This document shows, in pieces, positions 1-7,510 of a stretch of DNA of 11,094 nucleotides. Source of the DNA: JAAYZK01 sp964535025 (GTDB lineage: Bacteria > Planctomycetota > Phycisphaerae > SM23-33 > FEN-1343); the NCBI GenBank assembly GCA_964535025.1, contig CAZHRW010000139.1:1-11094 (forward strand). The letters run 5' to 3'. The notes beneath the pieces were generated by a model. That model saw only the letters and a program-made list of their open reading frames with translations. It did no database searches and was not told the origin of the DNA. Positions within the stretch are counted from its first letter, which is position 1, and each line of letters begins with the position of its first letter. The position numbers were made by a program, and so were the translations under genes.

Positions 1-142
1 ATGACATCCTTTTCATCCATCCCTCATTGTGTAGCAGGTTATCCACAATCGCGCAAATTAATTATTCCGATTTTGACGACAATTCTGTGAACGGTTACGG
101 ATTATTAAGAGTGTGTCCCCCGACGGCCCGACGGCAAGTTGG

Positions 143-171
143 TTGACGTTCTTTGCTCACGCGCAGAGAAT
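143..171 (+). promoter_or_regulatory. Predicted sigma70-type promoter of the glycoside hydrolase pair
   Basis: A perfect-core TTGACG (-35, 143-148) is followed after exactly 17 nt by GAGAAT (-10, 166-171, four of six consensus bases). The predicted transcript would begin near 178. That rules out the far-upstream TTG at 139 as the start of the first gene and leaves GTG 235 or ATG 343. The same TTGACG word serves as -35 at the infA and mazE promoters in this window. The call rests only on motif and spacing. Confidence 0.5.
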
Positions 172-342
172 GAGGCGACGTCAGGACGCGACGCCGAAGC
201 AGTGCGAGCGGCCGGATCGGCCAGGGAGTTGAATGTGGCATCCCCTGTCATCGAAACTTGTCCTCAGCATGCCGGTTGTTTAACCAGCCGGGTCGGCTGG
301 TGGGCGGCGATCGCCGTGACCATTGCAGCGCAAGGAGTCGTC

Positions 343-1704
343 ATGGCCAGTGACAACGACCGAATCCGGCCGTACGCAGCCAATCCATTCTACTGGCAAT
401 ACCAGGGCGAGCCGGTCATGCTCCTCGGCGGCAGCCGTGAAGACAACCTCTTCCAGATCCCCGATCTCGACGAGCATCTGGATCTGCTTGTGCGCGCCGG
501 CGGCAACTACATCCGAAACACGATGAGCGACCGCGACACGGGCGACGTCAAGGCCTTCCATTTCGATGCGGATACGGGCAAGTACGACCTGAACCGGTGG
601 AACGAGGAATACTGGAGGCGACTGGACCACCTGCTCGAGGCGACCAGACAACGGGGCGTGATCGTGCAGGTGGAGGTGTGGGCCTTCCACGACATGTACG
701 GCGACACCTGGGCGAAAAGCCCGTGGAACCCGGACAACAACATCAACTACACGTCCGACGACACGATCCTCAAGACCCGCTACGGGCAGGCGAACACGCA
801 CAGGGAGGTGCATGACTTCTGGGACAGCGTGCCCGCCGGTCGCCACGACCGCACGCTGCTCCACTACCAGCGGCGGTTCGTGGACAAGCTTCTCCATCAC
901 ACGCTCAAGCACGGCCATGTCCTCTACACGATGACCAATGAGATCCACGCGGGCTATTCGCCCGAGTGGGGTTGGTACTGGTCACGCTACATCGCCGACG
1001 CCGCGGCGGCGGCCGGCACGACGGCCCAGACGTCCGAGATGTATTGGCAGACCGACCTGACCGACGCCCAGCATCTCGCCTCGCTGCACCGGCCGGAGGT
1101 CTATACCTTCTTCGAGGCGTCCCAGAATTCCATCCACAACGGCCAACGCCACTGGGACGCCCTGCAGCACGTGCGCAACGCCATGCTCCAGCGGGATGCC
1201 CGCCGCCCGATCAATCACACCAAGACCTACGGCCGCAGCGACGACGGGTACGCGTGGACCGGCTCGACGGAACAGGCCATCGAGCGGTTCTGCCGCAACG
1301 TCGTGGGCGGGGCCGCCTCCGTGCGGTTCCATCGCGACTCATGCGGCCTGGGCCTGCGGCCCGAAGCGCAGGCGGCCATCAAGGCGATGCGAAAGCTTAC
1401 CGGGGCCGTCGCCCCCTGGCGGGTCGCCACGCGGATGGATCTGCTGACGGACCGAGCCGACAACGCGGCCTACCTGATGGCCGATCCCGGCCGCCTGTAC
1501 GGCCTGTACTTCACCGACGGCGGCGCGGTCGGCCTGGATCTCACCGAGGCGCCCGGCCCCTTCACGCTGCGCTGGATCAGCCTCGCCACGGGCGAGTGGC
1601 ACGGCGAGCCGACCCCCCTGGCCGGCGGGAGTGTCGTCACCCTCACCGCCCCCGGCCCCGGCGGCTGGGCGGCAACGATCGTCTGCCCGCCGAGTTCCCC
1701 CTGA
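343..1704 (+). CDS. Putative TIM-barrel glycoside hydrolase
   Basis: I see a 453-aa protein that begins directly with the domain (RIRPYAANPFYWQYQGEPVMLLGGS...). It has NYIRNT, VQVEVWAFHD, an Asn-Glu pair in YTMTNEIHAG, KTYG, and VVGGAASVRFHR. The C-terminus is a short beta-sandwich-like stretch (FTLRWISLATGEWHG...GGWAATIV), resembling the small domains that close DUF4038-type glycosidases. Glu200 of the NE pair would be the acid/base if this is a clan GH-A enzyme; I cannot assign the nucleophile. The substrate is unknown, presumably a plant or algal polysaccharide. The start was chosen at ATG 343 because AAGGAG lies 5 nt upstream. A GTG at 235, with AGGGAG 6 nt upstream, would add 36 residues including a signal-peptide-like stretch (WWAAIAVTIAAQGVVMA), so the protein may be exported. 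The next gene starts 42 nt downstream on the same strand. The hydrolase fold is fairly sure; the exact family is not. Confidence 0.68.
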   Translation: MASDNDRIRPYAANPFYWQYQGEPVMLLGGSREDNLFQIPDLDEHLDLLVRAGGNYIRNTMSDRDTGDVKAFHFDADTGKYDLNRWNEEYWRRLDHLLEATRQRGVIVQVEVWAFHDMYGDTWAKSPWNPDNNINYTSDDTILKTRYGQANTHREVHDFWDSVPAGRHDRTLLHYQRRFVDKLLHHTLKHGHVLYTMTNEIHAGYSPEWGWYWSRYIADAAAAAGTTAQTSEMYWQTDLTDAQHLASLHRPEVYTFFEASQNSIHNGQRHWDALQHVRNAMLQRDARRPINHTKTYGRSDDGYAWTGSTEQAIERFCRNVVGGAASVRFHRDSCGLGLRPEAQAAIKAMRKLTGAVAPWRVATRMDLLTDRADNAAYLMADPGRLYGLYFTDGGAVGLDLTEAPGPFTLRWISLATGEWHGEPTPLAGGSVVTLTAPGPGGWAATIVCPPSSP

Positions 1705-1746
1705 TGGCCGGGGGCGGCCTCGGCACGGCTTGTGCCTGGAGTTGCC

Positions 1747-3468
1747 ATGATTCACTCGTCTTCGCAGGCCGCCTCATCGGTCGGGCAGTTCGACCGTCTG
1801 CAGATCGATCTGCCCAACGATCGCGGCGCCGTCCCCGTCGCCGTCGAGGTCGTCGCACCGGATGCCACCACCGAACGCATGGCGGTGTTCACGCATCAGC
1901 CCGCCGGCTTCACCTACGACGATCGCGGCTGGGAAACCCTGGCCGCCGACGGCGAGCCCGTCGCCGCCGTCCGGTTCACGCCCCGCCTCCCGGGCGAGCA
2001 CACGTGGACGGCCCTGTCCGCTGCCGGCGACGTCGTCGACGTCGGCCGATTCACCTGTGTGCCGTCGGACCATCCGGGGTATGTCCGGATCAGCACACAC
2101 GATCCCCGCTATTTCGCCACCACGGACGGGACGGCGTTCTGCGCCACGGGGCTGAACCTGTGCAACGTCCCCTGGTTCAACCTGCCGGCCCCACGGGGCG
2201 ACTTTCAGACCTCCGGCGAGGTGGGAACCCTCGGCGTCCGCGAGTACGAGCGATGGTTCGACAAGCTGCGCACCCACGGGGGCAACTTCGCTCGACTGTG
2301 GTGCGGGACGGGCTACCTGGACATGCAGGCCGCCACCCTGGGCGATAGCGACCCGCTGAAGGCCAACCGCCTGGACGCTGTCGTCGAGGCCGCCCGCCTC
2401 CGCGGGGTGCGGCTGAAGCTCTGCCTGGACATGTTCCGCGTCATCGGCTCGGGCGGCGTGTTCAGCCGCACGTTCACGGATCCGGCGACGGGTCTGCCGC
2501 CGTCGGACATGGCCGAATTCCTCGATTCGCCGCGATGGCGCGACCTGTGGCTCAGGAAGGTCGACCGGTTCGCCGCCCGTTATGCGGGCGATCCCACGGT
2601 CGCCGTCGTCGAACTGTGGAACGAGATGAACGCCGTCGACGCCCCGTGGGCCAAGACGCTCGCGTGGACGACGGTCATGCTCAAGGAACTCAAGAAGCGG
2701 TTCCCCCGGCAACTGGTCGTTCAATCGCTCGGCAGCTACGACGGGGACTGGGCGATCCCCCATCACGAGGCGCTGAAGGCCCTGGCGGCGCAGGAATTCG
2801 ACCAGGTGCACCGCTATCTCGACCAGGGGGCGCGGTACGCCCTGTGCAGCGACCCCGTGGCCGCCACCCTCGACGCGATCCGACGCGTGGCCCAGCCGCA
2901 CCGTCCGGTCTTGCTGGCCGAGACGGGGGGCGTGAATGACCGCCACACGGGGCTGTTCCGCTTCGCCCGCTGGGACGACCGGGGCATCATCTTCCACGAC
3001 ACGACCTTCCCGGCGTTCTTCGCCGGCGCCGGCGGCGTCGGCCAGCAGTGGTTCTGGGACCGCTACGTCGACCAGAAGAACCTGTGGCCGCAGTACAAGG
3101 CCCTTGCCGACCTGATCGCCGACGTCGCGATCGACCGCGAAGGGTTTTCCGCCGCCGATCTTTCCACCGACGCCCTCTGGGCCCTGGCCCTGGTCGGGGA
3201 GCGCCACACGCTGCTGTGGCTGCGCCATCGCGGCGACACGTGGCAGGCGAGCCTTCGGGACCGCCGGCCGCCCGAGCCCCTGACGGCGGTGCGCCTCACG
3301 TTGCCCAGGCCCGGACGGCTTTGCAGGGCGACCTCCTGCTGGGATGACGCCGTCGACGCCGTGACCGTAGAGGACGCGTCGCTTCATGTCCCCACGCTGC
3401 GGGCGGGCATGATGCTCAACATCGAACATTCACGCCCTGCGCCAGGCCCCCTGAGACCAGGAAAATGA
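1747..3468 (+). CDS. Putative glycoside hydrolase with N-terminal DUF5060-like domain
   Basis: This 573-aa protein has two parts. Residues about 10-95 look like the immunoglobulin-like DUF5060 domain (VRFTPRLPGEHTWTALS, then HPGYVRISTHDPRYFATTDGTAFCATGLNL). From about 100 onward is a TIM-barrel hydrolase with THGGNFARLW, a textbook acid/base motif VVELWNEMNAVD (Glu293), and a likely nucleophile motif LLAETGGVND (Glu392). The order and spacing of the two Glu residues fit clan GH-A (GH5-like cellulases, mannanases and relatives), so it should be a retaining glycosidase. The C-terminal 70 residues form a small beta domain. The start is ATG 1747 with GGAG 5 nt upstream; an in-frame GTG lies 15 nt earlier. 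No signal peptide is visible. It follows the first hydrolase by 42 nt and is probably co-transcribed. Substrate cannot be read from the sequence. Confidence 0.8.
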   Translation: MIHSSSQAASSVGQFDRLQIDLPNDRGAVPVAVEVVAPDATTERMAVFTHQPAGFTYDDRGWETLAADGEPVAAVRFTPRLPGEHTWTALSAAGDVVDVGRFTCVPSDHPGYVRISTHDPRYFATTDGTAFCATGLNLCNVPWFNLPAPRGDFQTSGEVGTLGVREYERWFDKLRTHGGNFARLWCGTGYLDMQAATLGDSDPLKANRLDAVVEAARLRGVRLKLCLDMFRVIGSGGVFSRTFTDPATGLPPSDMAEFLDSPRWRDLWLRKVDRFAARYAGDPTVAVVELWNEMNAVDAPWAKTLAWTTVMLKELKKRFPRQLVVQSLGSYDGDWAIPHHEALKALAAQEFDQVHRYLDQGARYALCSDPVAATLDAIRRVAQPHRPVLLAETGGVNDRHTGLFRFARWDDRGIIFHDTTFPAFFAGAGGVGQQWFWDRYVDQKNLWPQYKALADLIADVAIDREGFSAADLSTDALWALALVGERHTLLWLRHRGDTWQASLRDRRPPEPLTAVRLTLPRPGRLCRATSCWDDAVDAVTVEDASLHVPTLRAGMMLNIEHSRPAPGPLRPGK

Positions 3469-3477
3469 TGAGATCGC

Positions 3478-3603
3478 GATTTTGTGAACCGCCGAATGAA
3501 CATTGTGAAGGCATTGCATCATTTTATTGCAGACCAGCTTCATTTTATGTGCCTCATCCCTTCTTTTATGAATCGGTCCGTTCACTTTCTTACTCGGCCG
3601 ACC
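3478..3603 (+). repeat. Six degenerate 21-bp units with phased T-rich words
   Basis: T-rich heptamers recur at an exact 21-bp interval: TTTTGTG (3480), CATTGTG (3501), TTTTATT (3522), TTTTATG (3543), TTTTATG (3564) and CTTTCTT (3585). Units 1 and 2 share TTGTGAA, and units 3 and 4 share CATTTTAT. The intervening bases are poorly conserved, so this is either an old tandem repeat or an array of spaced sites. Twenty-one bp is two helical turns, so the words lie on one face of the helix, as in intrinsically curved DNA or a co-operative protein-binding array. Confidence 0.6.
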
Positions 3604-3760
3604 ACGGCCGCGCCCAGCCCCGGCCCCCGTCGAAAAATGGCCCTTCTCACGTCCCCGATTGTTCGCGCCTTTTCGCCCGAGGCGGCATTGGGATTCGGAT
3701 TATTCGGGTTTTATGCCGTTAACCTGGGCAAGCTGCACAGTCTGCGGCGTCCGGCCCGCC

Positions 3761-3811
3761 ACAAAATTGAGCCGACGCTTAACAAAATGAACGTATAGCA
3801 TAAGATAATGA
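3761..3811 (-). repeat. Three 21-bp-spaced A-rich words, inverted relative to the left tract
   Basis: ACAAAAT at 3761 and 3782 and AGATAAT at 3803 are 21 bp apart; the last two are followed by GA. Read on the minus strand they become TTCATTTTGT and TTCATTATCT, close to the TTCATTTTAT word of the plus-strand tract at 3539-3548. The two tracts thus face each other across about 160 bp of GC-rich DNA. Confidence 0.5.
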
Positions 3812-3826
3812 AGTGTATTCTTCATT
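3807..3826. repeat. Short dyad AATGAAG / CTTCATT
   Basis: The perfect 7-bp arms AATGAAG (3807-3813) and CTTCATT (3820-3826) are separated by TGTATT. The left arm overlaps the last word of the inverted 21-bp tract. It could be a protein-binding dyad or a small hairpin; it lacks the GC stem and T-run of a terminator. Confidence 0.4.
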
Positions 3827-3956
3827 TCATTTGGCGACAGGATATCGAAGGGCGCCCGCTTGCCGTCTCTTGCAGGCCGCGGCATCGTAAACCCTTGCAA
3901 AACCTCATCCGGCCCCCCCGGCAAGACGGCATCCAAGACGGCATCCTCTTTGCTCG

Positions 3957-4001
3957 AAAAATGCAAACTCGCGCGCGCGGCGCTCGTTCGCAAGGCCGCG
4001 C
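3957..4001 (-). terminator. Weak candidate terminator of gatCAB
   Basis: Downstream of the gatB stop, read on the minus strand, GCGCGGC (4001-3995) can pair with GCCGCGC (3981-3975) across a 13-nt loop. A run of five T residues (3961-3957) follows 13 nt later. The distance from stem to T-run is longer than in a canonical intrinsic terminator, so this is tentative. Confidence 0.25.
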
Positions 4002-4027
4002 CCGCTGCCGGGGACGGGTCAAACCGC

Positions 4028-5509
4028 TCAGCCCCCGTGGAGCTTCTCCTCGAGCAGGCGCTTGGCCTCGGCGGGCGGGGCCTTGCCCTGGGAGGCCTTC
4101 ATGATCCGGCCCATGAGGAAACCGACGGCCTGCTTGGCCTTCTTGTGGCCGGAGCGGATCTGCTCGACGACGTCGCCGTGGGCGGCGAGGACGTCGTCGA
4201 CCCACGCCTCCAGGGCCGCGGCGTCGGTGACGGCGAGGAGGTTGTGGGCCTCGGCGATGGCCCGCGGCGAGCCGCCCTCGGCGAGGAGGATGTCGAGGAT
4301 GCGATCGCCGGCGGAGGCGTTGACGGCGCCGGCGTCGATCATGGCGGCCAGTTCGCCCAGTTGGCGGGCGCTGACGCCGACGTCGGCGGGCGTGCAGCCT
4401 CGCTCGTTGGCGACGGCGGCGAGGCGGCCGAGCAGGAGGTTGGCCACCCGCTTGGGCGTGGCGCCGGCGGCGACGGCGTCGTCGAGGAGGTCGCCGGTGG
4501 CGGCGTCGATGGTGAGGGCGTCGGCCTCCCTGAACGACAGGCCGTACGCGTCCATGTAGCGCCGGCGGCGGGCGAGGGGCAGTTCGCCGATCCGCTCGCG
4601 GAGGCGGTGGCGCCAGGCGTTGTCGACGACGACGGGGACGAGGTCGGGCTCGGGGAAGTAGCGGTAGTCGTGGGCTTCTTCCTTCGAACGCTGGTAGACG
4701 GTGCGGCCGCTGTCGACGTCGTAGCCGCGGTTTTCCTTGCCGAGCTTATCGAGCGTGTAGTCGCCGTCGTCGCACCACGCCTGGTACTGGCGGCGGATTT
4801 CGTACTCGACGCACCCCTCGAGGCTGCGGAAGCTGTTGAGGTTCTTGACCTCGACGATGGGCGTCTTGTAGGTGGCGCCGTCGCGCCGGATGTGCAGGTT
4901 GATGTTGGGCTCGAAGCGCATGTGGCCCATCTGCATGTTGGCCTGCGAGACGCCCAGCCAGCGGACCAGCCGCTGCATCGCGCGGCCGTACGCGCCGACC
5001 TCGACGGCGGAGGTCATGTCCGGCTCGGAGACGATCTCCAGCAGCGGCGTGCCGGCGCGGTTGAGGTCCACGCAGGTGTACCCGGGGTGGTCGTGGATGT
5101 TCTTGCCGGCGTCCTCTTCCAGGTGGGCCCGCAGGATGCGGACGGTCTTGACCGCCCCGTCCGGCAGGGGCACGTCGATCGCCCCGCGGACCGCCAGCGG
5201 CAGGTCGTACTGGCTGATCTGGTAGTTCTTGGGCAGGTCGGGGTAGTAGTAGTTCTTGCGGTCCCACTTGGTGAACTCGGGCACCTCGCAGCCCAGGGCC
5301 AGCCCCACCAGCATGGCGTATTCGACCGCCTTGCCGTTCATTACCGGCAGCGCCCCCGGCAGCCCCAGGCACACCGGGCAGACGTTCGTGTTGGGCGGGT
5401 CGCCGAACCGGTTGCGGCAGCGGCAGAACATCTTCGTGGCCGTGTCGAGCTCCACGTGGATCTCCACGCCGATCAGCGGCGTGATGATGTCGTTGTCGCG
5501 TGCGATCAT
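4028..5509 (-). CDS. gatB: Asp/Glu-tRNA amidotransferase subunit B
   Basis: GatB recognises misacylated Glu-tRNA(Gln) and/or Asp-tRNA(Asn), phosphorylates the side-chain carboxylate, and receives ammonia from GatA to form Gln- or Asn-tRNA in the cytoplasm. The 493-aa product shows the family N-terminus (PLIGVEIHVEL), a zinc-site pattern (Cys29, Cys31, Cys44, Cys47, in FCRCRNRFGDPPNTNVCPVC), KWDRKNYYYPDLPKNYQISQYD, LEEDAGKNIHD, DLNRAGTPLLEIVSEPD, FEPNINLHIR, and DYRYFPEPDLVPV. The C-terminal tRNA-binding helical/YqeY-like domain is at about 345-493 and ends in VGFLMGRIMKASQGKA. The length is normal. The ATG overlaps the gatA stop as ATGA, and AGGGAG lies 7 nt upstream inside gatA, so translation is coupled. 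The missing C-terminal diagnosis needed to tell Gln from Asn specificity would be the presence or absence of glnS and asnS, outside this window. Confidence 0.97.
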   Translation of the reverse strand: MIARDNDIITPLIGVEIHVELDTATKMFCRCRNRFGDPPNTNVCPVCLGLPGALPVMNGKAVEYAMLVGLALGCEVPEFTKWDRKNYYYPDLPKNYQISQYDLPLAVRGAIDVPLPDGAVKTVRILRAHLEEDAGKNIHDHPGYTCVDLNRAGTPLLEIVSEPDMTSAVEVGAYGRAMQRLVRWLGVSQANMQMGHMRFEPNINLHIRRDGATYKTPIVEVKNLNSFRSLEGCVEYEIRRQYQAWCDDGDYTLDKLGKENRGYDVDSGRTVYQRSKEEAHDYRYFPEPDLVPVVVDNAWRHRLRERIGELPLARRRRYMDAYGLSFREADALTIDAATGDLLDDAVAAGATPKRVANLLLGRLAAVANERGCTPADVGVSARQLGELAAMIDAGAVNASAGDRILDILLAEGGSPRAIAEAHNLLAVTDAAALEAWVDDVLAAHGDVVEQIRSGHKKAKQAVGFLMGRIMKASQGKAPPAEAKRLLEEKLHGG

Positions 5510-7023
5510 GAGGTCGCTCCCTTCACGCCCGGCGGGAGCATCGGCCCCACGTCGAGCGCCTTTTCGAGCATCCGGGCGGCGCGGAGGAGCATCCCCTCGG
5601 CGAAGACCGCCCCCTGCAACTGCACGGCCAGGGGCAGCCCGTCGCGGTTGAGCCCCGCCGGCAGGCTGATCGCCGGGATGCCCGCGAGGTTCGTCGAGAG
5701 CGTGAACACGTCCGTCAGGTACATCGTCAGCGGGTCGGCCGTCTTGGCGCCGATCGCGAACGCCGGCTCCGGGCTGGTCGGGCCCAGCAGGACATCCGCC
5801 CGCTCGAAGGCCCGGTGGAAATCGCCGGCGATCAGCCGGCGGACCTTCAGCGCCTTGAGGTAGTACGCATCGTAGTAGCCGCTGGACAGCGTGTAGGTCC
5901 CCAGCATGATCCGCCGCTTGACCTCGTCGCCGAACGCCTCGGCACGGCTGCGGCTGACCATCTCGATGATGTCCTCGCCCGCCTCGGCCGTGCGGTGGCC
6001 GTAGTGCACGCCGTCGTAGCGGGCCAGGTTGCTGGACGCCTCGGCCGTCGCGACGATGTAGTAGCACGCCACCGCGTAGCTGCTGAGGGCCCCGTCGTCG
6101 TCCACGTCGATCCGGCTGTGCGGCAGGGAGACCTCGACGATCCGCGCGCCCCGGCCGGTCAGCGCCTCGACCGCCCGATCGACCGCCGCGTGCGTCTCGG
6201 CGTCCAGCCGGTCCGACACCCACTCCCGCACCAGCCCCACGCGGAGCCCCTCGACGGGCACGTCGACCTCCGCCAGGCAGTCGGTGGCGCCGCGCTCGAC
6301 GCTCGTCGAATCGAGCGGATCGTGGCCGCTGATGATGTCCATCAGCAGGGCCGCATCCTCGACCGTGCGGGTCACCGGGCCGATCTGGTCGAGGCTGGAG
6401 GCGAACGCCACCAGGCCGTAGCGGCTCACGCGGCCGTAGGTGGGCTTGAGCCCGACGCACCCGCACAGGGCCGCCGGCAGGCGGATCGACCCGCCGGTGT
6501 CGCTGGCGATCGCCCCGGCGCACAGCCGTCCGGCGACGGCCGCCGCCGCCCCGCCCGACGAGCCGCCCGGCACGCGGGTCGGGTCCCACGGGTTGGTCGT
6601 CTGCTGCAGTTGGCTGTTCTCGGTGGACGAGCCCATCGCGAACTCGTCCAGGTTGGTCTTGCCCAGGACGATCGCCCCGGCGTCCTCCAGCCGCCGGACG
6701 GCCGTGGCGGTGTAGGGGGCGGCGAAGTGTTCGAGCATGCGGCTGGCGCAGGTCGTGCGGCCGTACGCGGTGCACAGGTTGTCCTTGATCGACACCGGGA
6801 CCCCCGCCAGCAGCCCGCCCGGCGCGCCGGCGGCGCGGGCGGCGTCGGCGGCGGCGGCCCGCTCGAGCGCCCGCTCGGCGAGCACCTGCGTGTAGGCCCG
6901 GATCGTCCCGTCCCGCTCGTCGATCGCGTCGAGGTAGGCCCGCGTGGCCTCGACCGACGAGACCGCGCCGGCGGCGATCGCATCCCGCAACTCGGTGAGC
7001 GTCATCGCGATCGGCGACGGCAT
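5506..7023 (-). CDS. gatA: Asp/Glu-tRNA amidotransferase subunit A (glutaminase)
   Basis: GatA hydrolyses glutamine and channels the ammonia to GatB. It belongs to the amidase-signature family. Counting from the ATG at 7023 (505 aa), the catalytic triad is visible: Lys80 in VSIKDN, Ser155 in PGGSSGG, and nucleophile Ser179 in SDTGGSIRLP. These are each one position beyond the residues known in Staphylococcus aureus GatA. Also present are GKTNLDEFAMGSSTENS, VGLKPTYGRVSRYGLVAFASSLDQIGP and a C-terminal AISLPAGLNRDGLPLAVQLQG. The start is ambiguous over a few codons: GTG 7026, ATG 7023 (TGATG junction with gatC, GGGAG 7 nt upstream; chosen), or ATG 7005. It overlaps gatB by 4 nt. Confidence 0.97.
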   Translation of the reverse strand: MPSPIAMTLTELRDAIAAGAVSSVEATRAYLDAIDERDGTIRAYTQVLAERALERAAAADAARAAGAPGGLLAGVPVSIKDNLCTAYGRTTCASRMLEHFAAPYTATAVRRLEDAGAIVLGKTNLDEFAMGSSTENSQLQQTTNPWDPTRVPGGSSGGAAAAVAGRLCAGAIASDTGGSIRLPAALCGCVGLKPTYGRVSRYGLVAFASSLDQIGPVTRTVEDAALLMDIISGHDPLDSTSVERGATDCLAEVDVPVEGLRVGLVREWVSDRLDAETHAAVDRAVEALTGRGARIVEVSLPHSRIDVDDDGALSSYAVACYYIVATAEASSNLARYDGVHYGHRTAEAGEDIIEMVSRSRAEAFGDEVKRRIMLGTYTLSSGYYDAYYLKALKVRRLIAGDFHRAFERADVLLGPTSPEPAFAIGAKTADPLTMYLTDVFTLSTNLAGIPAISLPAGLNRDGLPLAVQLQGAVFAEGMLLRAARMLEKALDVGPMLPPGVKGATS

Positions 7024-7322
7024 CACGAGTCTCCCAGCACTTTGGGGACCCGGAAGAAGTCCGCATCCCGCGCCGGGGCGTTGGCCAGGGCCGCGTCGGC
7101 GGCGAGGCTCTCGCCGAGGACATCGGCGGCCAGGACGTTGTGGAACTCCAGCGCGTGGGCCATCGGCTCGACCTCGGCGGTGTCCAGTTCGTTGAGCTTG
7201 TCGAAGTAGCTCACGATCGAGCTGAGTTGGCGGCCGAACATGGCAATCTCGTCATCGCGGAGACGGATCCGCGACAGCAGGCTCACGTGGCGGACCCGGG
7301 CGGCATCGACGGTGTCGGACAT
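7023..7322 (-). CDS. gatC: Asp/Glu-tRNA amidotransferase subunit C
   Basis: GatC is the small belt subunit that wraps around and stabilises the GatA-GatB pair. The 99-aa product has the expected pattern: VRHVSLLSRIRLRDDEIAMFGRQLSSIVSYFDKLNELDTAEVEPMAH in the N-terminal half and the extended ARDADFFRVPKVL near the C-terminus. ATG 7322 is preceded by AGGAG with a 9-nt spacer. It is the first gene of the gatC-gatA-gatB operon; its TGA shares one base with the gatA ATG. Confidence 0.95.
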   Translation of the reverse strand: MSDTVDAARVRHVSLLSRIRLRDDEIAMFGRQLSSIVSYFDKLNELDTAEVEPMAHALEFHNVLAADVLGESLAADAALANAPARDADFFRVPKVLGDS

Positions 7323-7362
7323 CGCGGCACACTCCTGTTCCAGAGGCTCGGACGGAAGCTTT

Positions 7363-7391
7363 ACTATGGGCCACCGCCCCGCTCAAGTCAA
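7363..7391 (-). promoter_or_regulatory. Predicted promoter of gatCAB
   Basis: On the minus strand TTGACT (7391-7386) and CATAGT (7368-7363) are separated by exactly 17 nt, giving five and four matches to the sigma70 consensus. The predicted start site lies about 35 nt upstream of the gatC ATG, just ahead of its AGGAG. This promoter fires away from the infA promoter across the same 250-bp region. Confidence 0.6.
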
Positions 7392-7470
7392 CGCCCTCGG
7401 CGAAGCGCAGGGGCCCGGTCGACCCGCCCCCGGCGAAGAATACGCCGTCCAGGATTCTTTTCGCCGACCT

Positions 7471-7499
7471 TTGACGAATGATGCAACATCGGGTATGGT
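7471..7499 (+). promoter_or_regulatory. infA: Predicted promoter of infA
   Basis: TTGACG (7471-7476), 17-nt spacer, TATGGT (7494-7499). The predicted transcription start near 7506 leaves a leader of about 68 nt containing the 11-bp hairpin listed next. It is the strongest motif match in the divergent gatC-infA region. Confidence 0.65.
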
Positions 7500-7510
7500 A
7501 CCGGGATCAT

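Larger units (their letters stand above)
3469..4027. other. Gene-free gap between convergent genes, partly AT-rich
   Basis: This stretch lies between the stop of the second hydrolase (plus strand) and the stop of gatB (minus strand). Short open frames on both strands (3484-3798 plus, 3700-3993 minus) lack a ribosome binding site and recognisable protein character, so I call no gene. Its left and middle parts are clearly richer in A+T than the flanking genes and contain the 21-bp periodic words listed separately. The right part includes a perfect 12-bp tandem duplication (AAGACGGCATCC at 3923-3934 and 3935-3946) and a weak terminator for gatB. Confidence 0.7.

Noticed and set aside
3484..3798. 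A 104-codon open frame on the plus strand in the convergent gap
   Set aside because: It starts at a GTG without a ribosome binding site, has no recognisable domain, and runs through the 21-bp periodic tract. It is more likely a chance frame.
3469..3830. A replication origin with iterons
   Set aside because: The 21-bp spacing is iteron-like, but the words are poorly conserved, no DnaA box or rep gene is nearby, and the neighbours are ordinary chromosomal genes.
3700..3993. A 97-codon open frame on the minus strand downstream of gatB
   Set aside because: No ribosome binding site was found, the composition is mixed, and it overlaps the other chance frame and the 12-bp tandem duplication.
3860..5863. 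Very long open frames antisense to gatB and gatA (also 5815-7209)
   Set aside because: The translations are low-complexity Gly/Ala/Val/Asp/Arg sequences typical of shadows of GC-rich codons. The gatCAB frames on the other strand are unambiguous.
5510..7123. An upstream in-frame extension of gatB giving a 1031-codon reading frame
   Set aside because: The extra part is the wrong frame of gatA, rich in Arg and Gly. gatB has a clear ATG with a Shine-Dalgarno site and an ATGA overlap with gatA.
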